A stretch of 64,000 bases of DNA from NCBI GenBank assembly GCA_018881555.1, contig JACAXG010000326.1, positions 62,001 to 126,000 on the forward strand. The letters run 5' to 3'. Of this stretch, positions 21,877-32,825 are shown piece after piece. The notes below the pieces were generated by a model. That model was not told the origin of the DNA. It worked only from the letters and a program-made list of their open reading frames with translations, and did not search any database. Source of the stretch: Amblyornis subalaris. Lineage: Eukaryota; Chordata; Aves; Passeriformes; Ptilonorhynchidae. Every line of letters begins with the position of its first letter. The stretch's first letter is position 1. The position numbers and the translations under genes are program-made.

Positions 21877-23085
21877 AATAACAGTGGGGTTTTTTGCCAG
21901 AATCGATAGCTAACTCTGTATTATGCTCCATTTAATATTGCTAGCTAAATTCAAACTGATTTTGATAATTTTGTATGTAAACATGTAATGTATAATTATA
22001 AAATAGCTAATACTATCAAACCACAAGTTAAGATAAAATAGTAACACTTAGGAGATTGATGTATCTCAACACATTTAACAATAATGTACACATATGCAGT
22101 CGATGCTTTTACAGCATGAAGGCAAGAGGTACCTATATTACCACTTCATGAGATAATGATTGACTGCAGTCACATGGTGGAGTGTAGCAGGATGCTCTGC
22201 TTGGAATGGGGAAAACAACTCAATGCCCTATTTGCAAAGCTATCACTGGTAAATGAAGAAGAGGGAGTCCTGCTGCTTTTAGTGTTGAACAATGCTGAAA
22301 CCAGTGTGACTCATCAATCCCAAAGTTAAACATCCTGATAGTGAGATGAAGATGTGGTAGACCTGGTAAAATACTCAGATAAAGGAACAAATTATACTAC
22401 TGATCACTTATCTAAAGCTGCTGAGCTGGTCTGGAGGCATATGACTGACAGTCAATCACTTTATACTATAATAGCCCAGTCCCAAATTTTAATGCCAGGG
22501 TCTTTTAACATACCCCTTCTTGAAGTGTATCTGTGGAGATTCCTCCCTTAAATGGGGACACCTCTCATGGTTACTCCTCGAGGCTGAGTGAAATAGATTT
22601 GCCCACGATTGTTGGTATGGGTGAGTAACATCAATCTCTACTTAATAATTGTTTTTGCTAGCTTTAATACAATTGCTTCAATATTGCTTCAAAATAGTGC
22701 ACTATAATATACTAGTAGTTATAGCTCCTATACTGTGTAGTAAATAATTCTGATTAAGATATTTTTGTCTAATCATTATCATAAGTCATATATATTTATA
22801 TACATAAATACATCTGGTTTGTCATCCTTAATCCTGCAGGACAAAGTTGTATAAACGTTCAATTACACCTATATAATCCTTTAGATGCAAACTGTTGGCC
22901 AAGTCTGGGGCTAAGATTGGATCCAGCTGCACCCAGACTCCTCTCTGAGGAGGAGTTTAGAAAGCAAGGGGGTCCTTTCTGCACCTTGTGACTCAACCGG
23001 AGAGTTTCTCTAATAAACTTTGTCTGAAGCTGTCCCACTGCCGTGACACAGCCACTCTACCCAAGTCTCTAGCACTGCGTGGAGT
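21877..23085 (+). other. ERV-derived or unassigned sequence
   Basis: A/T-rich sequence with no recognisable gag or pol. A 65-codon open stretch at 22354-22551 has no family I recognise. Around 22975-23060 the pattern CCTTTCTGCACC, AATAAACTTTGTCTG, CCACTGCCGTGACA looks like the poly(A) end of an LTR, perhaps the ERV-2 3' LTR. I cannot define its start or a duplication. Confidence 0.4.
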
Positions 23086-23290
23086 TGCAGGACCTGGCAC
23101 TTGGAAGGAATGAACTCAACAGACTTATAGGGTCTATAGTCCATAGACTAAGGGAATATGATATCTGTGTGTATGTCTCTCAAAAGACAGAAAAGGTGAT
23201 GGGGTATTGGGAACTGTGTGACCTGGTAAATGGTATGGAATGGTAAATGGCATGTGACCATGTAAACGGTATGGAATAAGGGGTGGAAAA
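23086..23290 (+). mobile_element. ERVL 3' tail fragment
   Basis: GGAATGAACTCAACAGAC to GGAATAAGGGGTGGAAAA matches the ERVL-1 tail at about 10045-10195, the segment just before an ERVL 3' LTR. It leads directly into the LTR at 23291. Confidence 0.65.
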
Positions 23291-23860
23291 TGTGCTGGTT
23301 TCTGCTGGGAGAGTTAATTTTCTTCTCAATAGCTGGTCCAGTGCTGTGTTTTGGATTCAGTATGAGAATAATGCTGATAACACTGATGTTTTGGTTGTTG
23401 CTGAACAGTGCTTACCCTGAATCAAGGGCTTTTTAGTGTCTCAGGCTCTGCCAGCGAGGAGCTGCACAAGAAGCTGGGAGGGAGCACAGCTGGGACAGCT
23501 GTCTCACACTGGCCAAAGGTATATTCCACACCATAGAATGTCATGCCCAGTATATAAACTGGGGGAAGTTGGCCATGAGGGGCCAATTGCTGCTCAGGGA
23601 TGTGCTGGGCATGAGTCAGCAGGTGGTGAGCAACTGTATTGCGCATCACTTGTTTCTCTTGGCTTCTGTATACTCTCTCTCCTTCTCATGACAATTATTA
23701 GTAGTATTATTAGTATATTTTTACTATTAAAATTATTATTTTGGTTCAATTATTAAATTGCTCTTATCTCAACCTGATTCTCCTCCCCATTGGGGGGACA
23801 GATGGGGGAGTGAGCAGGCATCTGTGTGGTACTTAGTTACTTAGGGGTGAAACCATGACT
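23291..23860 (+). repeat. LTR-G, ERVL-type LTR (570 bp)
   Basis: Starts TGTGCTGGTTTCTGC. Shared with 31801-32345: a GTGTTTTGGATT block, TGATGTTTT, a CACAGCTGGGACAG block, ATTCCACACCA, the ATATAAACTGGGGG promoter region, and a TTATTATTAG-type AT tract before the poly(A) end. It ends GAAACCATGACT (CA changed). It is the familiar bird ERVL LTR and probably the 3' LTR of the tail fragment before it. Confidence 0.85.
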
Positions 23861-24652
23861 ATTTTATAACAGAAATCAGCTGATACAAGCTGAATGCCTT
23901 TCTGAACTTTCACCCAATCCCAGTTTTTTTTCTATTGTACTTAAATATACATTTATTTTACTTTTTTCTAGTTTTTGGAGTGGACAAGGAAAATTATGAT
24001 TGTAGTTATTGGGGGAAATCATATTCTCAAAGAGTAGACAGAAAAGCAACATTACCTAGAAATAAGTAAAAATAACACAAATATTCATGTTATGGAAGAG
24101 GTGTACTAAACCACAGTATTTAGGAAATAAGAAAAACATGCAACAAAAACACTTGTAGCTGATGTTCTGATCACCACACTATCTACTATTTTCTGACAGA
24201 TGCTATTTAAAAAACAAACTCATTATGTTAATGTATGTAATATCTGGTGTAATGATTTCCTGAAGAGGTGTGCATATGGGGGAGCAAAGACAAAATCAGC
24301 TAACAGAAGTGTTTCACTGACGCAAGTGGAGTGCTGAAATAGTTCTGAAGTCAGAACCTTTACCGTACTCCTGGTTTTAGGTATAAAAATTGGCAGCAAG
24401 CTGAATTTCAGTAGATTCAAGTAAACTTATGTTCAGTCACATTTCAAGAGATACGAGCTGAATTGCTAATTCAGTTTTAAGAGAATAAGAAGGAAAAATA
24501 TATTCATATATTCACACTGAAGATTAATATCAGTCAAATCATGGTGTAGTTGTGACAATTATCAGAAGCAAACAGTTTTAGGAGTTTAATAACTCTCACT
24601 TATATCAGTAACATTTTCAGCATGCAAAATACAGTAATAAGAGTAAACTTAC
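23861..24652. other. TNPO1 intron 3 sequence, nothing recognised
   Basis: Low-GC sequence without ERV motifs, directly downstream (on the minus strand) of the 24653-24802 exon. I see no next TNPO1 exon here or anywhere to position 1, so the intron spans at least 24.6 kb, mostly inserted retroviruses. Confidence 0.6.
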
Positions 24653-24802
24653 CTACAGTAGCTCTAATTAAGGGGGAGGAATCACCAATATTGTTCAAAC
24701 ATTCACTTTTAATGAAGTCAGTTACCCCATTTGGAAAGTTGTGAAAATGTGCTTTTACATTATTCTTCAAGATGAGACCACTCAAGGAACGTGTCGGCTC
24801 AT
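24653..24802 (-). CDS. TNPO1: TNPO1 coding exon 3 (residues about 61-111)
   Basis: On the minus strand a TTCTGTTGCAG acceptor precedes a 150-base exon that completes a split Asp codon, then [19 protein letters not shown] and [19 protein letters not shown]. It closes on the first base of a Gly codon at donor GTAAGTT. Phase 1 in and phase 1 out match the neighbouring exon. These residues belong to the N-terminal HEAT repeats of transportin-1, the karyopherin that imports PY-NLS cargo such as hnRNP A1 and FUS; the N-terminal arch binds RanGTP. One residue differs from the human sequence I recall: AHFHN here versus AHFQN. The exon is open and correctly spliced, so it looks functional, not a processed copy. 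Confidence 0.95.
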
Positions 24803-25728
24803 CTGCAACAGAAAATAATTGCATTTATAACTTACATCAGCTCATAGGATAAAGTAGATTTGCAGAACAATGCAACAAGATCAAACTTTACAGTGATAAA
24901 TATTAATCTTTATTTCCTTATCCCTCCTTCCAAATACAACCATCAATTTACATAGCAAAGTTTTTTAGTTTCAGAGTTCGCTCGTGAGCAGATTCATGTT
25001 TAGTTCTTCAACCAAGGGCATGAGTAACTTGGTATTACTTCTGAAGCATGCTGAAAGTGAGATGTGGATGTTCTACATAGAAAGGATTAGTTTATAGTAT
25101 AAGAAAATTTAAATTTAAAGATAACAGCAATCCTAATCAGCCCATGAAGCTAATTTTAATCAGCATTTTAGCCTTTGGTCAGTTGTGCACCCCCAGCCTA
25201 CTCACTGGTGGAATGGTGTGAGAAGCAGAAAAGGCCTTGGCTCTGTGTAAGCCCTGCTCAGCAGTAACAAAAACATCCCTGTGTTATCATCACTGTTTCC
25301 AGCACAAATCCAAAACACAGCCCCATACCAGCCACTGTGAAGAAAATTACCTCAGCCCAAACCAGAACAGAAGCCCTGATTTTGGCAAGATGATGTTCAA
25401 AGTTCATTTGCACCAAGAGTTAGTTTACACACAGATCTATTCTAGGCCTTCAAAACTATTTACAGCCCCAAAGAAATATAAGAAAAATAAGAGATATAAC
25501 TTTCAAATATAAAATATTTTAAAACTAAAAGTTACTGCATCATAACACAAGGACTCTTATACCCATGATGATTGACTGAGGGCCATTAAAAATACTTTCT
25601 AGTGATATCGGTGCTAGTTGAATGGAAATGGCACTTTTAAAAAGAGGGGCTATTGCTAAAATTAATTTTAATAAACTGATTATGAGTTCCAAAAGCAGAA
25701 TGCTGTATATGAGTGTCTTGTAGTGAGT
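24803..25728. other. TNPO1 intron 2, nothing recognised
   Basis: Unique-looking A/T-rich intron between the exon acceptor and LTR-C. A plus-strand ORF at 25237-25512 has no motif and I treat it as chance. Confidence 0.6.
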
Positions 25729-26532
25729 TGTTATGATAGTGATCCTCTGCTTTGTGCCCAAAAAAAAGGTTATTGTATCTTTAAGACCCGGGAGCCAGGG
25801 ACTGGATGTTTGTGGGCCGGGGGGGGGAGAGTCTTCTTGTTGGTTGTGTGGGCATTTTGAAGCCTCACTGCCCAGGTTTTTTCCGCGGCTCTGTGCAACG
25901 TGGCTTTTTGCTTGGCTGAAAAGCTTTTCCTTTTCTTGGTTTGGAGAGGCTGCAGTGGCAAGCCTTGGACTGCCTTGAGGTGAACTGAGCAGCTGCTTTG
26001 TCGGAGACTGGGGACTCCACGCTGGCAGGAGCGGAGCAGCACCACTCCAGTCCAAAACCCCTGCAAGCTGAGCCGAGCCAGGGAGAAAAAACACACCGAG
26101 ACTTCAGCCCAGCTGTTTCACCTGCCATGACAGCTTCCACAGAGCCCTGCCGTGGGGAAGAGTTCACTGCCAGACAAGCCACCGGGCTTTCATCTGTTTT
26201 GTGATAGCCCCTGGTTGGTTTTTTTCCTGAGAGAGAAGCTGGCGTCATCTTGTACCGCGTCATGAGTGGGTATTTCTCTGGCATTTTGGGTCTTTTGTCC
26301 CAGTGTGTGGTGGGGGGGGGGTAAGGTCTGACAGTTTAATATCTAGCAGTTATTTACCTTTTTTTTCCCTTGCCTTGTGGGCATTCTGTTTATTAATAAA
26401 CTGTTGGGGTTTTTTCTTTCACTTTCATCTATTAGTATTCATTTCCTATTAGTGGAAAGGGATTATTGGAACCCTGTAGAGGAGACAACACTCACTCCAG
26501 TGTCCTCTTTTAAATTCTCTCAAACTAAGACA
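25729..26532 (+). repeat. Solo LTR-C (804 bp) in TNPO1 intron 2
   Basis: TGTTATGATAGTGATCC to CAAACTAAGACA. It shares CTTTAAGACCCGG with the LTR at 10196. Its 3' half is shared with 30250-31296 (TCTAGCAGTTATTTACC, TTAATAAACTGTT poly(A) signal, CATTTCCTATTAGTGGAAAG). Flanks contain TGAG on both sides (GTGAG / ATGAG), a possible 4-5 bp duplication. It lies antisense to the host gene. Confidence 0.85.
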
Positions 26533-27315
26533 ATGAGCATTAAAACAAGATTAAAAAGTATATTTCAGTCTTCCTAAAGAAGCACTAATTTTCATGCTCT
26601 GTAACTATAAACGTATTGATTTACAAACAGCACTTTTACATAGAATTCAGTAACTTCATAAACCAGGAATCCACCCTATGCATATATATTTAAAAGAATT
26701 CTATAACTTTGCCTATACTACAGGTTTTGAATACCTACCAACTTCTAAACAATGTAAAAATAAAAGTTCTTCCACTTGCACAGCACTGCATTTCAAGGGC
26801 CAAAAACTTTTCTGGGAGAACAAATTTACGATTTTAAATAAAAATACTAAAAACTAGATGAACGGACATACCTCTGTCAACTACAGAATGTGGTTATGAG
26901 ATGTGACAAGTATTATTGTTATTATTACTTGGCAAGTCAAGTAATTTTATAATTTTGCTTAAAATTTTGAAGATGTCAGTAACAAAGGTCAGGTGGAGAA
27001 CATCCTAAAGAAAGACATTCTTACTTGAACTCTAGATCAGTCTCAGGTTTCCCTGAAATGCTCTCTGAATTCAAAGTAAAATCTTTCCATAAATTATTAC
27101 ACTAATTTAATATGTCCAATTATTATTTCCTTGCATATCTATAATCCACTGATAGGTATGCACATATCCAAGAAATCCAGTCTTCCATAGGCAGTTATTA
27201 CGAATGTTGTGTCTGACAAGGAAGGAAGCCAAAGGAGTTTTCCTTTCATTTACACACTATTTACAGCCCTTGCAAGCCACAATGAAAGCATTGTTTTTAG
27301 CAGCCACAGTTAGAC
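26533..27315. other. TNPO1 intron 2, nothing recognised
   Basis: A/T-rich intron sequence without retroviral or coding signals. Confidence 0.6.
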
Positions 27316-29118
27316 ACAATATCATTTAGGACGGAAAGGACCTTTAAAATCATCAAGTCTAACCATTAACCCAGCACTGCCAAGTCCACCACCAAACCAT
27401 GTCCCCAAGTGCCACATCTACACAGCTTTCAAATCCCTCCAAAGACAGTGGCTCCATCACTGTCTTGGGAAGCCTATGCCAGGGCTTGACAAGCCTTTCA
27501 TTGCAGAAATTGTCCCTAATATCCAACCTAAACCTCCCCTGGTGCAACTTGAGGCCATTTCCTCTTGTCCAGTCACTTGTTAACTGGGAGAAGAGGATGA
27601 CCCCCACCTGGCTACAACCTCCTTTCAGGTAGTTGTTGTCCTGGGGATTGTTATCCCATATTCAGGTTGTGCCCAAATATTGTTACTGTTTCTTTTTCTT
27701 CCCCCTCCCCCTTCCCAGCTCGGGGGTATCGCAATGCTTGGGAGCCCAGCCCGGGATCCTGGTGGGGGCGAGGCCGGGAGTTGCTCTCTCTCTTCCGGTC
27801 CGGGATCAGAGCGAGTGGCTGCGTGTGCAGAGGTGTGTGTATCGAGCCCAGGGTACTGCTACATTGTGACTTAGCAGTCTCTTGGCTGGGGGTGGGTCAG
27901 TCTGTGCCCGGTTGGGAACAGAGAGCAGTCGGCCTTTTTGCTGGGAGCAGTTGGCTGCTCTGCCACACTGTAGCCCAGCTCACTGGCTTGGGTCCATCCT
28001 CTCCATTTTTTTTTCTTCTGCTGAAGCTGTTCCTGTGCAGAGATCCAGGACCAGGGCCACTTCCCACTGGACCCCTGCCCTGCCACATGTTGCCACGGCT
28101 GCCCCTGTGCTGAGATCCAGGACCGGGGCCACTCCCCACCGAGCTCCTGCCGGCTGTGTGTTGCTGCAACTACCCCTGTGTGTTGGGCTCTGAGACTGCG
28201 ATCTGCTGTGGTTTCTGCATGAGAGAAGCCATGTCCCCTCCTTCCCCCGTGCCTGAGCCACCTGCCACGTGGAGAGGTCGCCGCGCTCGTGCCACAGCGC
28301 CTCCTGCAGCCACGGGGTAACCATCGTGCCTGCCAGCGCCCCCTGCCGGCTGTGAGAGAGTCACTGCAGCAGTCACCTCGCCTGGAACTGCCAGTGCCCC
28401 CTGCCGGCTGTGGTCATAACTACATCAAAATGGGACATTGCTCAACAGGCGAGAAAAAGGCTGTTATTGGGTTTTCTGTTTTCTTATTGTTGCTGTTTGT
28501 CTTGTTATATATCTCCTAGTAAAGAACTGTTATTTCTTTTCCCATATCTTTGCCTGAAAGCCCTGTAATTTCAAGGGTATAATAATTTGGAGGGAGGGGG
28601 TCATCCTTTCTATTCCAGGAAGGTTCCCGCCTTCCTTGACAGACACCTCTTTTAAACCAGGACAGTTGTAAAGAGTGATAAGGTTTCTCCTGACCCTCCT
28701 TTTCCCCAGGCTGAGTCCCCTGAGCTCCCTCAGCTGCTCCTCATCACACTTGTGCTCTAGACCCTTCCCCAGCTCTGTTGTCCTTCTCTGGACATGCTCC
28801 AGCACCTCAATGTCTTTCTTGTAGTGAGGGGCCCAAAACTGAACACAGTACTTGAAGTGTGGCCTCACCAGTGCCAAGTACAGGGGAACAATAACTGCCC
28901 TGGTCCTGCTCGCCACACTATTTCTGATACAAGCCAGGATTCTGTTGGCCTTCTTGGCCACCTGGGCACTGCTGGCTCATGTTCAGTCGCGGTCAACCAG
29001 CACTCCTAGGTCCTTTTCCACTGGGCCACTTTCCATCCACTCTTCACCAAGCCTGTAGCACTGCAGGGGGTTGTTCTGACCCAATGGCAGGACCTGAAGT
29101 GCAGCCAGGATGAAACAT
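27316..29118 (-). mobile_element. CR1 LINE, antisense, 5'-truncated (split by LTR-B)
   Basis: The plus strand starts with the complement of a CR1 3' end (ATCATTTAGGACGGAAAGG is the usual tail-adjacent block). It continues with the complement of the conserved C-terminal RT and 3' UTR, for example the block encoding a [18 protein letters not shown] segment in reverse near 28880. LTR-B (27637-28664) splits it. The far end near 29118 joins LTR-I abruptly. CR1 retrotransposes by target-primed reverse transcription; only the 3' portion is present, so it is inactive. Confidence 0.9.
27632..28669 (+). repeat. Solo LTR-B (27637-28664) with GTTGT duplications
   Basis: A 1028-bp LTR from TGTCCTGGGGATTG to TTTAAACCAGGACA. 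GTTGT lies at 27632-27636 and 28665-28669. The 5' half (ATTGTTACTG, CTCGGGGGTATCGCAATGC, GCTGGGGGTGGGTCAGTC) also appears in the mosaic LTR at 30250. The 3' half is common to 16698 and 59684. Inserted into CR1. Confidence 0.92.
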
Positions 29119-29924
29119 TGTTATGACCAAAGCCCACTCTCTTGCAACCCTATTAACAGCAGTCCAAAGTAAGACCCTTTGAGCTCTCCTGGCCCGCAGA
29201 AGCTGCAACCAGCAACCTCCCTGAGTGGGACCTCTGAGAGCCAGCGAACTCTCAAGTTTGCTATACTCGGAGGATCACCAAACGATGATGGATCCTGGGC
29301 CAATACCCCCACTCCTCAAGGCTCGACCCTTTGCCCATTGAGAAGATACAAAGGCATCTGAAGTGAGTATTTCACTACCTTCAAGAGGAATTTTACAGAG
29401 GTACCTTGTACAGACTCTATATCTGTGTGCATGCAAGTGTGAATATGCTATTATCAAATGTGGGAGAAAGGCTGCTCTCCTAGATTTTTAAGTACTTTAG
29501 ATTTGTAAGTTAGGCCTGTGAGTTACTGTTGTGCTACAGTAAATCCTATATGAAACCTTTGCTAAATTGTTTAACTTAAGTAATAAGTTAAATGCTGTTA
29601 AGGTGCTGTCAAGTTTGTTAGGATAAGTACTGTTAAGTTTAAGAACTGTTAAGTGCTGTTGGGCATTTAGGCTGTATTCCATTTTATCTTTACGCTTTCT
29701 ATCCTTTTGTCTCTCCCCCGCCCCCCTCCCCAATAATTTTGGATTTATTTCAGTTTGGATTGATTGACTCTGTACTTTTTTTGTTTGTTTTGCCTCGGTG
29801 TGCCCTAACCATCTAGTTAGAAGAGTGAACCTTGCCAATGAACATTGTCATGCTTTCGCTTTTATATTAAACCTGTTTTTACTGATACCTTTGCTGGTGA
29901 TTCTTAAAACACTCATTCATGACA
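29119..29924 (+). repeat. LTR-I (806 bp)
   Basis: TGTTATGACCAAAGCCC to ACTCATTCATGACA. It contains repeated TTAAGTNCTGTTAAG-like runs (29560-29660) and TATTAAACCTG as a possible poly(A) region (about 29865). The flanks do not match: AACAT on the CR1 side, CAGTG on the LTR-E side. This suggests it bridges a deletion or recombination rather than a clean insertion. Confidence 0.65.
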
Positions 29925-31612
29925 CAGTGGGAGCACTAAATTGGGGAGTACCATTCCTAAACCATGACAGCCTTATTTGGCACCCAATGTGCAGCACAAA
30001 GGGTTGACACATCTGCCCAGAGAAGGTTGGAAACAAATTTGATCTAAGCATTTGTTGTATTAGGTACAGAGCCACTGGTCACAATGTTGCTTGGTCTGTT
30101 CATGTGGGTGAGGTACCTAACCCTGTATATATTCCCATATGTGCTCCTCATGGTGTTCTTTTTCAGAGCAGGGAGAGGGATCAGGATTGCTTTGTTGCTG
30201 TACTGTGGGATATCAGTTTATGACATGATAACATCAAAGGCAATGAGGGTGTCTTGGGGATCATTATCCCACATCCAGGTTATGCCCCAAAATTGTTATT
30301 GCTTTCTCTTTCTCCCCCCCCCAAGCCAGTATGTGAGCCCAACTGAGATCCTGGCAGGGGGTGGGGCCGAGAGTTGCTCTTGCTCATTTCCAGTTCAGGG
30401 ATCGGAGCAGCAGCGAGGTCTGTCTGTTTCCTGCCAGGGTAGTGCTACATTGTTACTTAGCAGTCTCTTAGCTGGGGGTGGGTCGGTCTGTGCCCACGTG
30501 GGAACACAGAACAGTGGGCATTTTTGCCAGGAGCAGTCAGCTGCTTTGCTACACTATAATCCGGCTCGCTGGCCCAGGCTTCCAGTGGCTCGGTGCAGCA
30601 TGGTTCCTGCTTAACTGTGCAGCGTGGTTTCTCTGTGTGGCTGATTTGGTTTTTGGCCCAGGCAAAAAACTTTTCCCTGGATTGGAGAAGCTGGAGTAGC
30701 ATCTTTTGACTGCCAGGAGCTGAACTTAACAGGCTGCTGCTCTGAGATTGGCGGGAGCGGGATTGCCAGGAGTGAAGCCACTCCGCCCCACCCCCCAAGC
30801 CCCAGGGAGCGAAGCTGGGGAGAGAAAGCACACCAAAAGGCTCCAGCTCAGCTGTTTCATCTGCCGTGACTGCCGTGGAGAGGGGAGGTTGACACCAGGT
30901 AGCCACTGGGATTTTTCTCTGCTGCTGGACTGCTCCGTAGGGAGGTCTGCTGCCCTCGGCATGAAAAGCTGGCACCATTTTGGACCATGTGTTGGGAAAG
31001 GTGTATTCCTCCTGCACTGCCCCCGCTCTCTGGACACTTTTTGTGTTTTTAATTCTCTGTGTGTGTGTGTGTGCACGTGTAAGTGGATTCTGATGGTTTA
31101 GTGCTTAACAGTTATTTACCTTGTTTCCCTGCCTTGTGGGTGGGCATTCTGTTTGTTAATAAACTGTTTAATTTTTTTTTCACTTTCATCTACTAGTATT
31201 CATTCCCTATTGGTGGAAGGGGATTGTTGGAACCCTTTTGGAGAAGAGGATTCATTCCAGAGAATCCTCTCTTAAATTTGTCTCAAAACTGAGACAGAGG
31301 GTCATTTGGGATATTTATTTAGTGTTGCTTTCCTGCCCTGGCCTTGGGTGCTACCTTTGGGAGTCCATTAATAATTGTACCCAGTCTCTGGGGGGGAACA
31401 AGGGAGGATGATTTTCCCCAGCCTTTCACCCCTTTTCCTCCTTCAGGCCTGTTAAAACAGCTTTTGAGAATTTTGAATTCCCTTTGGATGTTAAAGAAAG
31501 CCTGTTCTTGTTGCTAAGTCTGCCAGGTCTCCTAAGTACAGTCTACACCATGTTTAGAGTCAAGAAAGAGGTTTCTAGGGAGGTTATTAAGAGATCTGCC
31601 CTGAGGGTGGAT
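29925..31612 (+). mobile_element. ERVL-2: ERVL leader fragment with LTR tail
   Basis: The last 45 bases of LTR-E (ACCATTCCTAAACCATGACA, ending 29969) are followed by the ERVL leader: a decayed primer site with TGGCACCCAATGTG near 29977, then leader up to 30249. It resumes after a solo LTR at 31297 and stops abruptly at 31612. It is about 97% identical to 40258-40880 in ERVL-3 (by eye), yet contains no gag. A CACAATGTTGCTTGGTC start opens a short hydrophobic reading (30084 on) shared by both copies. Confidence 0.85.
30245..31301 (+). repeat. Solo mosaic LTR (30250-31296) with GAGGG duplications
   Basis: A 1047-bp LTR from TGTCTTGGGGATC to AAAACTGAGACA; GAGGG at 30245-30249 and 31297-31301. 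The 5' half follows LTR-B (GCCCCAAAATTGTTATTGC, GCTGGGGGTGGGTCGGTC). From about 30570 it follows LTR-C (TTTGGCCCAGGCAAAAAAC, TTAATAAACTGTTTAA, CATTCCCTATTGGTGGAAG). It looks like a recombinant LTR. Confidence 0.88.
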
Positions 31613-31800
31613 AGTCATTACTGATCATTACTAAGGAACGGCCTGAATTTTCCAACTGGAAGAGGCTACACTATGCCATAAACAGTTTGTACAAATGTCC
31701 ATAAAAATAAGCCAACAGTAAGTAACTACATTATATTAGAATTAAGGCTTCAGAATTAAAATTCTACAGACATAATATTTGGACAAGTCTAGGATGTGAT
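31613..31800. other. TNPO1 intron 2, nothing recognised
   Basis: A short unique intron piece between the broken end of ERVL-2 and LTR-G. Confidence 0.6.
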
Positions 31801-32350
31801 TGTCCTGGTTTCAGGTAGGGTAGAGTTAATCTCTTCTCAGTAACTGTTACAGTGATGTGTTTTGGATTTGGAATGAGAATGGTGTTGATAACCCACTGAT
31901 GTTTTCATTTTTTGCTAAGTCATATTTATCCTAAGTCAAGGGATTTTTTCTTGTCTCATGCTCTGCAAGTGAGGAGGTTCACAAAAGAAACTGGGAGGGA
32001 GCACAGCTGGGACAGGTGACCTGAACTGACCAGAAGGATATTCCACACCACAGAACGTCATGCCCAGGATATAAACTGGGGGAGTTACCCAGAAGGGTGG
32101 CTGATCTGGGTTTGGGAAGGGGGGTCTGGCATCGGTCAGCAGATGGTGAGCAATTGCATTGTGCGTCAGTTGTTTTTCCCTTTTTATTATCATTATTATT
32201 ATCATTTACCATTATTACTGTATTTTACTTAATTTTTGATTATTAAACTGTTCTTATCTCAACATACAAGTTTTACTTTTGATTCTCCTCCCCATTCCAC
32301 CAGGGTGGGGGGGGAGAGATGGGGGTTGAGTGAGCAGCTGCGACAGTGAT
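31796..32350 (+). repeat. Solo LTR-G (31801-32345) with GTGAT duplications
   Basis: A 545-bp ERVL-type LTR from TGTCCTGGTTTCAGG to AGCAGCTGCGACA. Perfect GTGAT copies at 31796-31800 and 32346-32350. Includes GTGTTTTGGATT, ATATAAACTGGGGGAG and a TTATTATC tract before a TTATTAAACTG poly(A) region. Lies 400 bases from the downstream exon boundary of TNPO1 exon 2, antisense to the gene. Confidence 0.93.
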
Positions 32351-32749
32351 CTTCTAAATATTTAAGATTGATTACTAGGGAGATCACAATCACAACTGTA
32401 TTAAGCAGCATGTTTTATAATATGTATAGTCATGATTCATCACCATGACATGCAATTATTCCACAATTTCACTATAGTCTGATAGAAGTATGATGCTCCC
32501 ACATTTTTTTGAAGGTTTCATTGGACATTTAGAATGGAATCTATTTCAAGACTGAAACTACAAGCACCAACATGTTATCAGATCTTTTTCCACAGATTCC
32601 CGAGAGGATAGAGTTCTTCTACATGACTATGGAGATCAACCCACCAGCACATTGAGTATAGAAATCAGTTTCCTTTTTCTTTCAAGCTAAATAAATTTTT
32701 TAAAAAGAAAAAAAAATAGAATAAACCAGTCAATATCTCAAGAACTTAC
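32346..32749. other. TNPO1 intron 2, start of intron after exon 2
   Basis: Intron directly after the exon 2 donor. An A-rich run sits near 32700-32718. Nothing else recognised. Confidence 0.6.
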
Positions 32750-32825
32750 CTTCAGACTTCAACTTTGTAAGAACAAAAATCAGGTAGTTGTTGAAATCTG
32801 GATACTGATTGAGTTGTTCTAGTTT
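32750..32825 (-). CDS. TNPO1: TNPO1 coding exon 2 (residues about 36-61)
   Basis: The minus strand carries acceptor TTTCTCTTCAG, then 76 bases encoding [19 protein letters not shown] and TKLKSE plus the first base of an Asp codon, closing at donor GTAAGT. Phase 0 in, phase 1 out, consistent with the flanking exons. All 25 residues match the human protein as I recall it. It forms part of HEAT repeats 1-2 of the import receptor. It is separated from exon 1 by a 3.6 kb intron free of recognisable transposons, and from exon 3 by an 8 kb intron loaded with LTRs and CR1. Confidence 0.95.

Noticed and set aside
1..24652. Further TNPO1 exons in the left part
   Set aside because: I looked for the segment expected after RATVG on the minus strand and saw none; the region is almost wholly retroviral.
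25540..26094. 184-codon minus-strand ORF
   Set aside because: Spans intron and the start of LTR-C (25729); crossing an insertion boundary shows it is not an old gene.
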